A stretch of DNA of 6,414 nt from an uncultured Alphaproteobacteria bacterium (GTDB lineage: Bacteria; Pseudomonadota; Alphaproteobacteria; Puniceispirillales; Puniceispirillaceae), in contig CAJYBL010000089.1 of NCBI GenBank assembly GCA_913064995.1, positions 1 through 6,414 on the forward strand. The letters run 5' to 3'. Shown here piece after piece: positions 1 to 6,129 of this stretch. Below the pieces are notes generated by a model, which saw nothing but the letters and a program-made list of their open reading frames with translations, searched no databases and was not told the DNA's origin. Position 1 is the first letter of the stretch. Each line of letters starts with the position of its first letter. A program made the position numbers and the translations under genes.

Positions 1-606
1 GTCCTTTTTTCCTGGATATGATTCAACACCCGATGACACATCCACTGCCTTGGCCGCGCTGATTTTAATCGCATTTGCCACATTATGACAGTCAAGCCCG
101 CCTGCGAGCATCCATGGTAACTGTCCGCGATAATTGGCAAGGATTGTCCAATCAAACTGATGTCCGGTGCCGCCGGGCTGCGATCCGGCCTTGACTTTGG
201 CGTCAAATAGCAACCAATCGGCAAGATTATTCCATTTCGTGCATTGATCAAGATCGGCCGCTGTTTCAACGGCAATTGCCTTGATCACCGGCAAACCGGT
301 GCGGGCTTTGATATCGGCAACATCCTGACAGGTTTCTTTGCCATGAAGCTGCAGCATATCTGGCCGCGCCGCCTCGATGATGGGCATAAGCCTTTCCCCA
401 ATGATATCAACGCTTAACAAAACGCGTTCAGGTGCGTCAGAGCCAATAGAATCGGCGCAGTCTGCCAATGCTGCTAGGCCAGCCAGATCAAGATGGCGCG
501 ATGATCCGGGGTAATAGACCATGCCTGTCCAGCGCGCACCGGCATCGCGGCAGGCGATATAATCATTTGCTGTTGATATGCCGCAGACTTTAACCTTGGG
601 CGCCAT
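1..606 (-). CDS. trpF: Phosphoribosylanthranilate isomerase, 3' end cut by window edge
   Basis: TrpF converts N-(5-phosphoribosyl)anthranilate to the 1-carboxyphenylamino ribulose phosphate (CdRP), a cytosolic Amadori rearrangement in tryptophan synthesis. Translating the minus strand from ATG 606 gives 202 open codons to the edge. The N-terminal KVCGIS motif carries the catalytic cysteine (Cys8). LLFDAK carries the catalytic aspartate (Asp135), followed by the phosphate-loop region GSQPGGTGHQFDW. Near the edge, LAGGLDCHNV and VDVSSGVES (the last two phosphate-binding loops of the TIM barrel) are followed by PGKKD. The family is usually about 205-220 residues, so only a few codons and the stop are missing. 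The start is supported by AAGGAT five nt upstream. lapA lies 121 nt upstream on the same strand with no terminator between them, so read-through from ihfB-lapA is plausible. In many Alphaproteobacteria trpB and trpA follow, but that part is outside the window. No defect is seen. Confidence 0.96.
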   Translation of the reverse strand, partial: MAPKVKVCGISTANDYIACRDAGARWTGMVYYPGSSRHLDLAGLAALADCADSIGSDAPERVLLSVDIIGERLMPIIEAARPDMLQLHGKETCQDVADIKARTGLPVIKAIAVETAADLDQCTKWNNLADWLLFDAKVKAGSQPGGTGHQFDWTILANYRGQLPWMLAGGLDCHNVANAIKISAAKAVDVSSGVESYPGKKD

Positions 607-626
607 GGATTATCCTTATGCTTGAT

Positions 627-652
627 GGTTCTCCTGTTCGGAGTCGAAAACC
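627..652 (-). promoter_or_regulatory. Hairpin in the lapA-trpF gap, trpF leader candidate
   Basis: In the 121-nt gap between lapA and trpF, GGTTTTC and GAGAACC (minus strand, 646-652 and 627-633) can pair over 7 bp with one G-U wobble. An alternative pairing uses CTCC and GGAG inside the same stretch. The hairpin ends about 20 nt before the trpF start and just upstream of its AAGGAT ribosome site. No T-run follows, so it is not an intrinsic terminator. It may be an mRNA leader element or chance. The rest of 607-727 shows no convincing promoter or small gene. Confidence 0.3.
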
Positions 653-727
653 AAATCTGGTGATTGCTTAGCGAAGGCAGTAATCGGCGGTTAATTGGTT
701 TGATGCGGCCGGTTCACTCTGCTGATC

Positions 728-1054
728 CTAGTCATACAGATAGCCATCATTTTGCTTGGCGGTTGATTCGGCAGTTATTTTATCGGTTTTTGCCTGCAAT
801 TTGTTGAAACGCCCTTCAAGACGCCACAGCTTTGCCCGAATCGCCAGCCATTGTCCCCAGAGCAAAATAGCACTCAGCAATCCGCCAATGATAAAGCTGG
901 AAAGAATCAGCAGCCAAACTGGCGCGGTTAGCGCGCTGTCAAAAGGCCAAAGAGAAAGAGTGATAAGTGTTTTATTCGACGTGGCCAACGCGATGGCAAA
1001 CATAACCAAAAATAAGGTAATGCTTAGCCATAAAAGGCGGCCAAATGTTTGCAT
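728..1054 (-). CDS. lapA: LapA-domain (DUF1049) inner-membrane protein
   Basis: This is a 108-residue membrane protein of the LapA/YciS family. Two hydrophobic segments are visible at about residues 7-25 and 45-67. A basic, helical, probably coiled-coil stretch follows (about 72-98, WRLEGRFNKLQAK), then a short polar tail. In E. coli, LapA acts with LapB in regulating lipopolysaccharide synthesis (LpxC turnover). Whether that role holds here is inference, because no lapB follows and trpF is the next gene. The start lies 12 nt after the ihfB stop with only a weak GGAT-like ribosome site, which suggests translation coupled to ihfB. The ihfB-lapA adjacency matches the arrangement in many Proteobacteria. 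Sequence in this family is poorly conserved, so the call rests on topology, size and neighbourhood. Confidence 0.82.
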   Translation of the reverse strand: MQTFGRLLWLSITLFLVMFAIALATSNKTLITLSLWPFDSALTAPVWLLILSSFIIGGLLSAILLWGQWLAIRAKLWRLEGRFNKLQAKTDKITAESTAKQNDGYLYD

Positions 1055-1066
1055 AATCCAATCCGT

Positions 1067-1345
1067 CTAGCGGTTTAACCGCTCACGCATACCTTTACCC
1101 ATTTTGAAAAAAGGCACTTTCTTTTCAGATACTTCTACACTTGATCCGGTTCTTGGATTGCGTCCGAGGCGGGCTTTGCGCTCGCGCACTGAAAAGGCAC
1201 CAAACCCACGAAGCTCAACCCTGTCACCACGTTCAAGCGCACCGCCGATTTCATCAAGGATTGTTCCAACCAGCCGCTCAATATCACGATGGTAAAGTGC
1301 TGGATTCTTAGCCGCTAATTTCGCGATAAGTTCTGACCGTGTCAC
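1067..1345 (-). CDS. ihfB: Integration host factor beta subunit
   Basis: This 92-residue member of the HU/IHF family pairs with IhfA to bind and sharply bend DNA in the nucleoid, assisting transcription, replication and recombination. The family signature is present: ELRGFGAF at about 44-51, then the DNA-intercalating beta arm GRNPRTG at 61-67 with the conserved proline at 64. The C-terminal helix contains PFFKMGKGMRERL. The ELRGFGAFSVRER form, and the position just downstream of rpsA, favour IhfB over HU or IhfA. The start codon is GTG (1343-1345), with GGGAG eight nt upstream. No ATG occurs in frame before the upstream stop. The gene is separated from rpsA by a terminator and has its own candidate promoter. 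lapA follows after 12 nt. Confidence 0.95.
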   Translation of the reverse strand: MTRSELIAKLAAKNPALYHRDIERLVGTILDEIGGALERGDRVELRGFGAFSVRERKARLGRNPRTGSSVEVSEKKVPFFKMGKGMRERLNR

Positions 1346-1386
1346 AGAGTTTGCTCCCTTAATTCTTACGTTCTTAATAATGAGTC

Positions 1387-1415
1387 AGGATGCCTGTTTG
1401 CAAATGGCGGGTCAA
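1387..1415 (-). promoter_or_regulatory. Candidate ihfB promoter
   Basis: On the minus strand TTGACC (1410-1415) and CATCCT (1387-1392) are separated by 17 nt. The -35 matches consensus at five of six positions and the -10 at three of six, including the A at position 2 and the final T. Transcription would start near 1380, giving a leader of about 35 nt before the GTG of ihfB. The placement after the rpsA terminator makes a promoter here likely, although the exact site is inferred. Confidence 0.4.
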
Positions 1416-1480
1416 CTTAGAATTTATTTCTAACGTTAATAAGAATGATAAAATTCATTAACATAACCAAGCCCAGCCGT

Positions 1481-1515
1481 AGAAAAAGCCAGCCGATTGA
1501 TGCGCCGGCTGGCTT
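1481..1515 (-). terminator. Rho-independent terminator of rpsA
   Basis: AAGCCAGCCG (1486-1495) and CGGCTGGCTT (1506-1515) form a perfect 10-bp stem with a 10-nt loop. Read on the minus strand, the stem ends in a T-run (GGCTTTTTCT). It starts 31 nt beyond the rpsA stop codon. The T-run lies only on the minus-strand side, so it works in the direction of rpsA and separates rpsA from ihfB. The remaining part of the 1346-1546 gap is AT-rich and holds the ihfB promoter region. Confidence 0.88.
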
Positions 1516-1546
1516 GAAGATAAATGGGTTGGCGAATGTGCCAGTC

Positions 1547-3262
1547 TTATTTTTCGTCGGTTGTTTCTTTCTTGGCAAGAGCCGCACCAAGGATATCACC
1601 AAGGCTGGCGCCGCTGTCTGATGAGCCAAATTCGGCCATGGCCTGCTTTTCTTCGGCAGATTCGCGTGCCTTGATCGACAGTGACAATTTGCGGGTTTTC
1701 TTGTCAACACTGGTGACGATGGCGTCAACTTTTTCACCAACGGCAAACCGGTCAGCACGCTGTTCAGCGCGATCACGGCTAAGATCAGTCCGGCGGATAA
1801 AGCCAGTCATGTTCTCTCCAATGGTAACATCGATGCCGTTGTCTGTTACCGCGTTAACGGTACAGGTTACGACTTCGCCTTTGCGATAGGCATCAGCCTG
1901 ACCAGCAAATGGATCGTCAGTTAGCTGTTTGATGCCAAGTGAGATACGCTCTTTATTGACGTCGATATCAAGGACTTTCGCCTTAACCATATCGCCTTTG
2001 GTAAAGCCTTCAAGGGCTTCTTCGCCAGCGTTTTCCCAGCTGATATCTGACAGGTGAACAAGACCGTCAATGTCGTCATTCAAGCCAACAAACAGCCCGA
2101 ATTCGGTGATGTTCCGGATTTCGCCGTTAATCTCGGTGCCAACTGGATAGGTGGCGCTAAGGTCTTCCCAAGGATTGTTTGTGCACTGCTTGAGGCCAAG
2201 TGAAATACGGCGTTTTGACAGATCAACGTCAAGAACCATAACTTCGACTTGTTGGCTGGTTGAAACGATTTTGCCAGGATGAACATTCTTCTTTGTCCAG
2301 CTCATCTCAGATACATGGACAAGACCTTCGACACCGGCTTCCAGCTCAACAAATGCGCCGTAATCGGTGATGTTGGTAACGCGGCCTTCCATTTTCGCCC
2401 CAATTGGGAATTTGCCTTCGACATTTTCCCATGGATCTGACAGAAGCTGCTTCATGCCAAGCGAAATACGCTGGGTTTCAGCATTAAAGCGGATTACCTG
2501 GACTTCGACAGTTTCGCCAATTTGCAGGGCTTCAGATGGATGGCTGATGCGCTGCCATGCAATATCGGTTACATGCAAGAGGCCGTCGACACCGCCAAGA
2601 TCGACAAAGGCGCCGTAATCGGTGATGTTCTTCACCACACCCTGAAGAACCTGACCTTCTTGCAAATTAGAGACAAGCTCTGTTCTTGCTTCGGCGCGTG
2701 ACTCTTCCAGAACGGCGCGGCGTGAAACAACAATGTTGCCACGACGACGGTCAATTTTCAGAATTTGGAATGGCTGTGGTGTTCCCATCAATGGGCCAAG
2801 ATCGCGAACAGGGCGAATGTCAACCTGACTTCCCGGCAAAAAGGCCGTTGCGCCTGACAGATCGACGGTGAAACCGCCTTTGACCTTGCCAAAGATGATG
2901 CCGGTAACGCGCTCTTGCTTTTCAAATGATGCTTCGAGAACGCCCCATGCTTCTTCGCGGCGGGCTTTGTCGCGGCTCAGTACGGCCTGACCATGGCGGT
3001 CTTCCATACGCTCGACGTAAACCTCAATCTCATCGCCGATTGACACATCGGCTTGTTGTCCGGGGGCGGCAAGTTCCTTTAGCGGAACGCGGCCTTCAGA
3101 TTTTAAGCCAACATCAATGACAACGGCATCACCCTCGATGCCGATAACAAAGCCACGGACAACACTGCCCTCGACATTTGTGCCTTCACCAAAGCTTTCA
3201 GCTAAAAGATCGGCAAAGTTTTCAGTGGCAGCATCGGCTGCCGAATTCGTTGTAGATGTCAA
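1547..3262 (-). CDS. rpsA: 30S ribosomal protein S1
   Basis: S1 binds mRNA on the small ribosomal subunit and helps start translation of structured or weak-leader messages. Numbered from the chosen start, six S1 (OB-fold) repeats are visible at about residues 29-99, 115-183, 202-272, 287-359, 374-446 and 461-532. Repeats 3-5 carry the typical NITDYGAFV / NITEFGLFV and GLLHVTDIAW / GLVHVSEMSW motifs. A short polar tail ends in ETTDEK. Length is 571 residues, as expected for alphaproteobacterial S1 (E. coli 557). The frame continues up to an ATG at 3346, but that adds 28 residues of unrelated sequence and has no ribosome site. TTG 3260-3262 has GGAG six nt upstream and begins the protein just before the ENFADLLAESFG-type N-terminus. 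TTG is therefore preferred. cmk lies upstream and a strong terminator lies downstream. Confidence 0.95.
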   Translation of the reverse strand: MTSTTNSAADAATENFADLLAESFGEGTNVEGSVVRGFVIGIEGDAVVIDVGLKSEGRVPLKELAAPGQQADVSIGDEIEVYVERMEDRHGQAVLSRDKARREEAWGVLEASFEKQERVTGIIFGKVKGGFTVDLSGATAFLPGSQVDIRPVRDLGPLMGTPQPFQILKIDRRRGNIVVSRRAVLEESRAEARTELVSNLQEGQVLQGVVKNITDYGAFVDLGGVDGLLHVTDIAWQRISHPSEALQIGETVEVQVIRFNAETQRISLGMKQLLSDPWENVEGKFPIGAKMEGRVTNITDYGAFVELEAGVEGLVHVSEMSWTKKNVHPGKIVSTSQQVEVMVLDVDLSKRRISLGLKQCTNNPWEDLSATYPVGTEINGEIRNITEFGLFVGLNDDIDGLVHLSDISWENAGEEALEGFTKGDMVKAKVLDIDVNKERISLGIKQLTDDPFAGQADAYRKGEVVTCTVNAVTDNGIDVTIGENMTGFIRRTDLSRDRAEQRADRFAVGEKVDAIVTSVDKKTRKLSLSIKARESAEEKQAMAEFGSSDSGASLGDILGAALAKKETTDEK

Positions 3263-3268
3263 ACAAAT

Positions 3269-3326
3269 CTCCGTTTTGTCGCTATTTCGATCGGAGGTGC
3301 AATACCGCCCGAATAAGGATCGAAAT
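3269..3326 (-). promoter_or_regulatory. rpsA ribosome binding site with adjacent hairpin and anti-SD sequence
   Basis: The rpsA Shine-Dalgarno element is CGGAG (minus strand, 3269-3273), six nt before TTG 3262. Immediately upstream, ATTTCGATC (3318-3326) and GATCGAAAT (3284-3292) form a perfect 9-bp stem around a 25-nt loop. The base of the loop contains CACCTCC, which resembles the 3' end of 16S rRNA. Its CTCCG (3292-3296) is complementary to the CGGAG ribosome site, but this pairing competes for one nucleotide with the 9-bp stem. The layout resembles a translational switch, as expected for S1 autocontrol. That function is inferred. Confidence 0.5.
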
Positions 3327-3369
3327 CTATGTGCCTCAGCCGACATGAGGGCCGCATTGAACGAACAAC

Positions 3370-3431
3370 AACCAGGTTATATTTGACCTATTTTGGCGAT
3401 ATAACCAGGTTTCAGGCGGGTTTTTTGGCGA
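3370..3431 (-). repeat. Two-copy repeat and inverted repeat in the rpsA upstream region
   Basis: On the minus strand TCGCCAAAA followed by 11 or 12 nt and AACCTGGTT occurs twice, at 3403-3431 and 3370-3399, with a period of 32-33 nt. AACCTGGTT is itself an odd palindrome. The two copies together with flanking TATAT form a 13-nt inverted repeat (3370-3382 and 3399-3411) with a single mismatch and a 16-nt loop. Likely a protein-binding operator or an RNA structure upstream of rpsA. Confidence 0.6.
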
Positions 3432-3433
3432 CC

Positions 3434-3463
3434 AGTTTGTTTCGCCGGCGGTCAGTTTATCAA
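3434..3463 (-). promoter_or_regulatory. Weak candidate rpsA promoter in the cmk-rpsA gap
   Basis: The 241-nt gap 3263-3503 between cmk and rpsA contains no gene. TTGATA (3458-3463, minus strand) is followed after 18 nt by CAAACT (3434-3439). The -35 is good and the -10 is poor. Transcription would begin near 3427, placing the repeats and hairpin in a leader of about 165 nt. No strong terminator follows cmk; only a 6-bp GAACCG/CGGTTC inverted repeat (3469-3474, 3494-3499) without a T-run is seen, so cmk read-through into rpsA is possible. Confidence 0.25.
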
Positions 3464-3503
3464 AATATGAACCGAAAATGTTCGTGTGGTCTCCGGTTCG
3501 GGC

Positions 3504-4151
3504 TCATTGTTCTGATGGGCAAACACGATTAATATGCGACAGGGCTAGCGCTAGAACCTCCGACGCATCCATTTTGGATGTGTCGATGGTTATTGCGTCA
3601 TCCGCGGCCTTTAACGGGGCCACCAATCTAGTCCGGTCACGATCATCTCGTGCCGTCATCTCCGCCAGAACGTCGCGGAACATAACCGATTGTTCTGCCT
3701 GAAGCAACTCTTTGGTGCGGCGCTTGGCGCGAATATCAAGATCGGCATCAATGAAGAATTTCAAATCGGCGTTGGGAAGCACAATCGTGCCAATATCACG
3801 GCCATCAAGAACCGCCCCTCTTCCCGATGGCGGCGCTGCGGCAAAGGCGCGCTGAAGTGACAGCAACTCAGCCCGAACAGGGCCAATGGCCGCCACGATT
3901 GACGCAAGGGCTGCTACTTTATCGGTGCGTATTTCAGCCGTTTGTGTTAGCAAAAGATTAAGCGTCGATGCAGCATTAACAGCCTGTTTTTCATCAATTT
4001 TATTGCTGTTTGCGCCAGCGTTTAACAGGCTAAAGGCAACCGCACGATACAGCGCCCCCGTATCCAGATAATCATAGCCGAATTCGGCTGCCACCCGTTT
4101 GGCAAGCGTGCCTTTGCCGCTGGCTGCTGACCCATCAATGGCAATGATCAT
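3504..4151 (-). CDS. cmk: Cytidylate (CMP/dCMP) kinase
   Basis: This 215-residue cytosolic enzyme transfers phosphate from ATP to CMP or dCMP, recycling pyrimidine nucleotides for RNA, DNA and phospholipid precursors. The N-terminal P-loop GSAASGKGT is at 7-15. LDTGALYR (29-36) is part of the CMP-binding site. DGRDIGT (116-122) is the hallmark Cmk motif, followed by PNADLKFFIDA and RAKRR. RDDRDRTR (168-175) supplies the arginines of the lid/phosphate site. Length is typical of the family (about 210-230). The ATG start overlaps the aroA stop in an ATGA junction (4148-4151), so translation is coupled to aroA and both are one operon. The cmk-rpsA order is widespread in Proteobacteria. No damage is seen. 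Confidence 0.97.
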   Translation of the reverse strand: MIIAIDGSAASGKGTLAKRVAAEFGYDYLDTGALYRAVAFSLLNAGANSNKIDEKQAVNAASTLNLLLTQTAEIRTDKVAALASIVAAIGPVRAELLSLQRAFAAAPPSGRGAVLDGRDIGTIVLPNADLKFFIDADLDIRAKRRTKELLQAEQSVMFRDVLAEMTARDDRDRTRLVAPLKAADDAITIDTSKMDASEVLALALSHINRVCPSEQ

Positions 4152-5491
4152 GCTGTTTTTCCGTCAATGATGCTGGCGCCAAGCTGGTTCATGCTACTTG
4201 CAAATCTGGGAAAGCTTGTTTCAATGGTGGTGCAGCCGGTTACGGTGATTGGTTGTTCGGCGACGAGGCCAAGCGTCAGAAATGACATGGCGATTCGGTG
4301 ATCATGCTGCGCTGAAAGGGTTACCCCGCCGGAAATGGTGCTGGCTGAAACGCGCATCGAGTCATCATCATAATCAACGGTGACGCCGCATGCGGCAAGA
4401 CCACCAGCCATCACCTTGATGCGGTCGGTTTCCTTAACGCGCAATTCGGCAACGCCAAGCATCTCGGTTGTGCCACTTGCAGTTGCCGCGGCAATTGACA
4501 GGATTGGATATTCATCAATCATCGAGGCGGCGCGTTCGGCCGGAATGGTAATGCCTTTCAACTGACTATGCCGGATGCGTAAATCAGCAACGGCTTCGCC
4601 GCCTTCAATACGATCATTGCTTTTAATGATATCGCCGCCCATTTCGATAAGGGTTGTCAAAAGACCGGTTCGAAGCGGGTTCATGCCGATACCAACAAGC
4701 GTGATATCGCTTTGCGGTGTAATCAGTGCCGCAACAATGGCAAAAGCGGCAGATGACGGATCACTTGGTACAATAATATCCGCCGCGCGAAGTGTTGCCT
4801 CGCCAGCAAGCTCAACATGATGCGCCCCATCGGTGCCGATATGCTGCTGAACCGATGCGCCAAAATGTCGAAGCAATGATTCGCTGTGATCGCGTGATGC
4901 GTGCGGTTCGATGATATTTGTGGTGCCACGCGCGTTCAGCCCGGCGAGCAAGATCGCTGATTTGATTTGTGCCGAGGCCACTTTTGAGCGATGGCTTAGC
5001 GCCATCGGATTTGCGGCGCCCACAATGGTGACAGGTAGTAAGCCACCACTACGGCAGGTGATATCAGCACCTATTTCGGCAAGCGGTTCGGTGATCCGCG
5101 CCATTGGCCGTATGCTCAGCGAGGCATCGCCGCAGAATGTTGCTGTGATGTTCTGACCGGCAACAACCCCCATCAACAGGCGCGCACCAGTTCCCGAATT
5201 GCCGAGATCAAGCGGTGTTACAGGTGATATCATGCCATGCAATCCAACGCCGGTAATATGCCAAACCCCGTCGGCGTCACGCTCGATGCTGGCGCCAAGC
5301 GCAACAAGTGCGTTTTTGGTCGACATGACATCGGCGCCTTCAAGAAGGCCGCAAACCTTGGTTGTGCCAATCGCAAGGCTGCCGAAAATCAGTGAACGAT
5401 GCGAAATGGATTTATCACCCGGAATAGGCATTGTGCCAACAAGCGGACCGGCTTTTTTTGAAACAAGTTGATCGTGCGGGTGAGGTGACAT
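4148..5491 (-). CDS. aroA: 3-phosphoshikimate 1-carboxyvinyltransferase (EPSP synthase)
   Basis: AroA joins shikimate-3-phosphate and phosphoenolpyruvate to form EPSP, the sixth step of the shikimate pathway toward aromatic amino acids, and is the glyphosate target. The 447-residue protein (numbered from ATG 5491) resembles the Agrobacterium CP4 type. GDKS is at 25-28, LDLGNSGTG at 95-102, SAQIK at 173-177 and RDHSE at 200-204. The MIDEYP aspartate is at 326, LRVKETDR has its glutamate at 354, and HDHRIAMSF starts at 396. The position equal to CP4 Ala100 is Gly100 here, the residue found in glyphosate-sensitive enzymes. The CP4 motif NPTR is NPLR. The frame also has TTG at 5492-5494 directly before the ATG. 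AAGAGG lies seven nt before the ATG, so ATG 5491 is preferred. cmk follows with a 4-nt overlap, and the FYDLN gene is divergent. Confidence 0.97.
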   Translation of the reverse strand: MSPHPHDQLVSKKAGPLVGTMPIPGDKSISHRSLIFGSLAIGTTKVCGLLEGADVMSTKNALVALGASIERDADGVWHITGVGLHGMISPVTPLDLGNSGTGARLLMGVVAGQNITATFCGDASLSIRPMARITEPLAEIGADITCRSGGLLPVTIVGAANPMALSHRSKVASAQIKSAILLAGLNARGTTNIIEPHASRDHSESLLRHFGASVQQHIGTDGAHHVELAGEATLRAADIIVPSDPSSAAFAIVAALITPQSDITLVGIGMNPLRTGLLTTLIEMGGDIIKSNDRIEGGEAVADLRIRHSQLKGITIPAERAASMIDEYPILSIAAATASGTTEMLGVAELRVKETDRIKVMAGGLAACGVTVDYDDDSMRVSASTISGGVTLSAQHDHRIAMSFLTLGLVAEQPITVTGCTTIETSFPRFASSMNQLGASIIDGKTA

Positions 5492-5552
5492 CAAAAAGCC
5501 TCTTGTGATTTGCTGATAGGCTGTTTTGCCCAGTCAATTTCGGAGAGGGCAT

Positions 5553-5582
5553 CTTATAACATTTTTCCGGGGCGCTAGGCAA
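5553..5582 (-). promoter_or_regulatory. Candidate aroA-cmk promoter
   Basis: On the minus strand TTGCCT (5577-5582) is followed by an 18-nt spacer and TATAAG (5553-5558). The -35 matches four of six consensus positions and the -10 five of six. Transcription would begin near 5546, giving a leader of about 55 nt before aroA. It is the best sigma70-like match in the divergent gap on this strand, but start-site mapping is lacking. Confidence 0.45.
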
Positions 5583-5601
5583 TCAGCGCCATTAAAATGG
5601 C
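5571..5601. promoter_or_regulatory. Two adjacent palindromes over the aroA promoter region
   Basis: GGCGCT (5571-5576) and AGCGCC (5585-5590) form an inverted repeat with an 8-nt spacer that covers the candidate aroA -35 element. Next to it GCCATTAAAATGGC (5588-5601) is a perfect 6-bp inverted repeat around AA. These two sites share three bases and sit between the two divergent genes, so they may bind a regulator. No known operator consensus is recognised. Confidence 0.35.
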
Positions 5602-5661
5602 AAATTCTTTTCAGTGCATGCCAGCGTGAAAATAAAAGTTGGAAATCGGCAGAAAATTGTT

Positions 5662-5690
5662 TTGACAGCTTGCAAAATTTGTTTCACATC
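5662..5690 (+). promoter_or_regulatory. Candidate promoter of the FYDLN-family gene
   Basis: A perfect TTGACA (5662-5667) lies about 80 nt before ATG 5746. The matching -10 is weak: TCACAT (5684-5689) at 16 nt, or CACATC at 17 nt. If used, transcription starts near 5697. This is downstream of the earlier in-frame ATG at 5614, which supports the shorter protein. Confidence 0.4.
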
Positions 5691-5745
5691 CCCTAAAGAT
5701 GAATTTTCCTTATTTTTGATGGTTAAGTACAGGGGATTTGAAAGA

Positions 5746-6129
5746 ATGGCAAAGGTTGAACTTGGCTTGAAGCGTACCTGTCTATCATGTGATATGCGCT
5801 TTTATGATTTTAAACGTCGTCCCATTGTTTGTCCGGGCTGCGGCACAGAATTTGATCCGGAAAATCTGTTAAAAGGCCGTAAAAGCCGGGCTGCACCGAA
5901 AAGCACGAAAAAGGCAAATGTATCTGATGATGCTGCTGATCTGGAAGAAACAGAATTTGACGATGAAGACGTTAATGTTGCTGTCAATAAAGACGATGAC
6001 GATGATGATATTGTTTTTGATGAAGATGATGTTGATGTGGATGATACTGATGGCCCTGGAATCATTCAGGACGATATCACCGACGGCGACGAATTATTGC
6101 CCAACCTAGATGATAAGGATGATCAATAG
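5746..6129 (+). CDS. FYDLN-acid family protein (TIGR02300 type): zinc ribbon with acidic tail
   Basis: A 127-residue cytosolic protein of unknown function, found in Alphaproteobacteria and often next to aroA. Residues 1-40 form a probable zinc ribbon: Cys12 and Cys15 (TCLSC) and Cys29 and Cys32 (CPGC). The family FYDL(N) motif reads FYDF at 19-22. A basic linker (about 44-57) is followed by a very acidic tail, where 33 of the last 67 residues are Asp or Glu, including six Asp in a row. The tail is low complexity and probably disordered. The frame is open back to ATG 5614, but MAKVELGLKRTC is the family N-terminus, AGGGG stands upstream of ATG 5746, and the candidate promoter lies inside the longer frame. 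The aspartate-rich coding stretch is made of repeated GAT/GAC codons. A role in binding nucleic acid or basic proteins is only a guess. Confidence 0.9.
   Translation: MAKVELGLKRTCLSCDMRFYDFKRRPIVCPGCGTEFDPENLLKGRKSRAAPKSTKKANVSDDAADLEETEFDDEDVNVAVNKDDDDDDIVFDEDDVDVDDTDGPGIIQDDITDGDELLPNLDDKDDQ

Noticed and set aside
756..1070. 104-codon plus-strand open frame opposite lapA
   Set aside because: It is a shadow of lapA: no ribosome site and no family features, while the minus-strand frame has clear membrane helices and operon spacing.
1417..1776. 119-codon minus-strand frame spanning the rpsA terminator and the rpsA 3' end
   Set aside because: It overlaps S1 in another frame and runs through the terminator stem; the composition is not protein-like.
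3469..3499. GAACCG/CGGTTC inverted repeat after cmk as a terminator
   Set aside because: The stem is only 6 bp with a 19-nt loop and no T-run directly after it.
5614..5745. 44-residue N-terminal extension of the FYDLN protein
   Set aside because: The family begins at MAKxELG, a ribosome site precedes ATG 5746, and a TTGACA promoter element lies inside the extension.
5989..6050. GAT/GAC-rich repeat tract, considered as a microsatellite or tandem repeat
   Set aside because: It is the in-frame coding of the acidic tail, typical of this protein family, with both Asp codons and Glu mixed in.
5802..6065. 87-codon minus-strand serine-rich frame
   Set aside because: Serine runs are the antisense reading of the GAT/GAC aspartate codons of the FYDLN gene, not a real gene.
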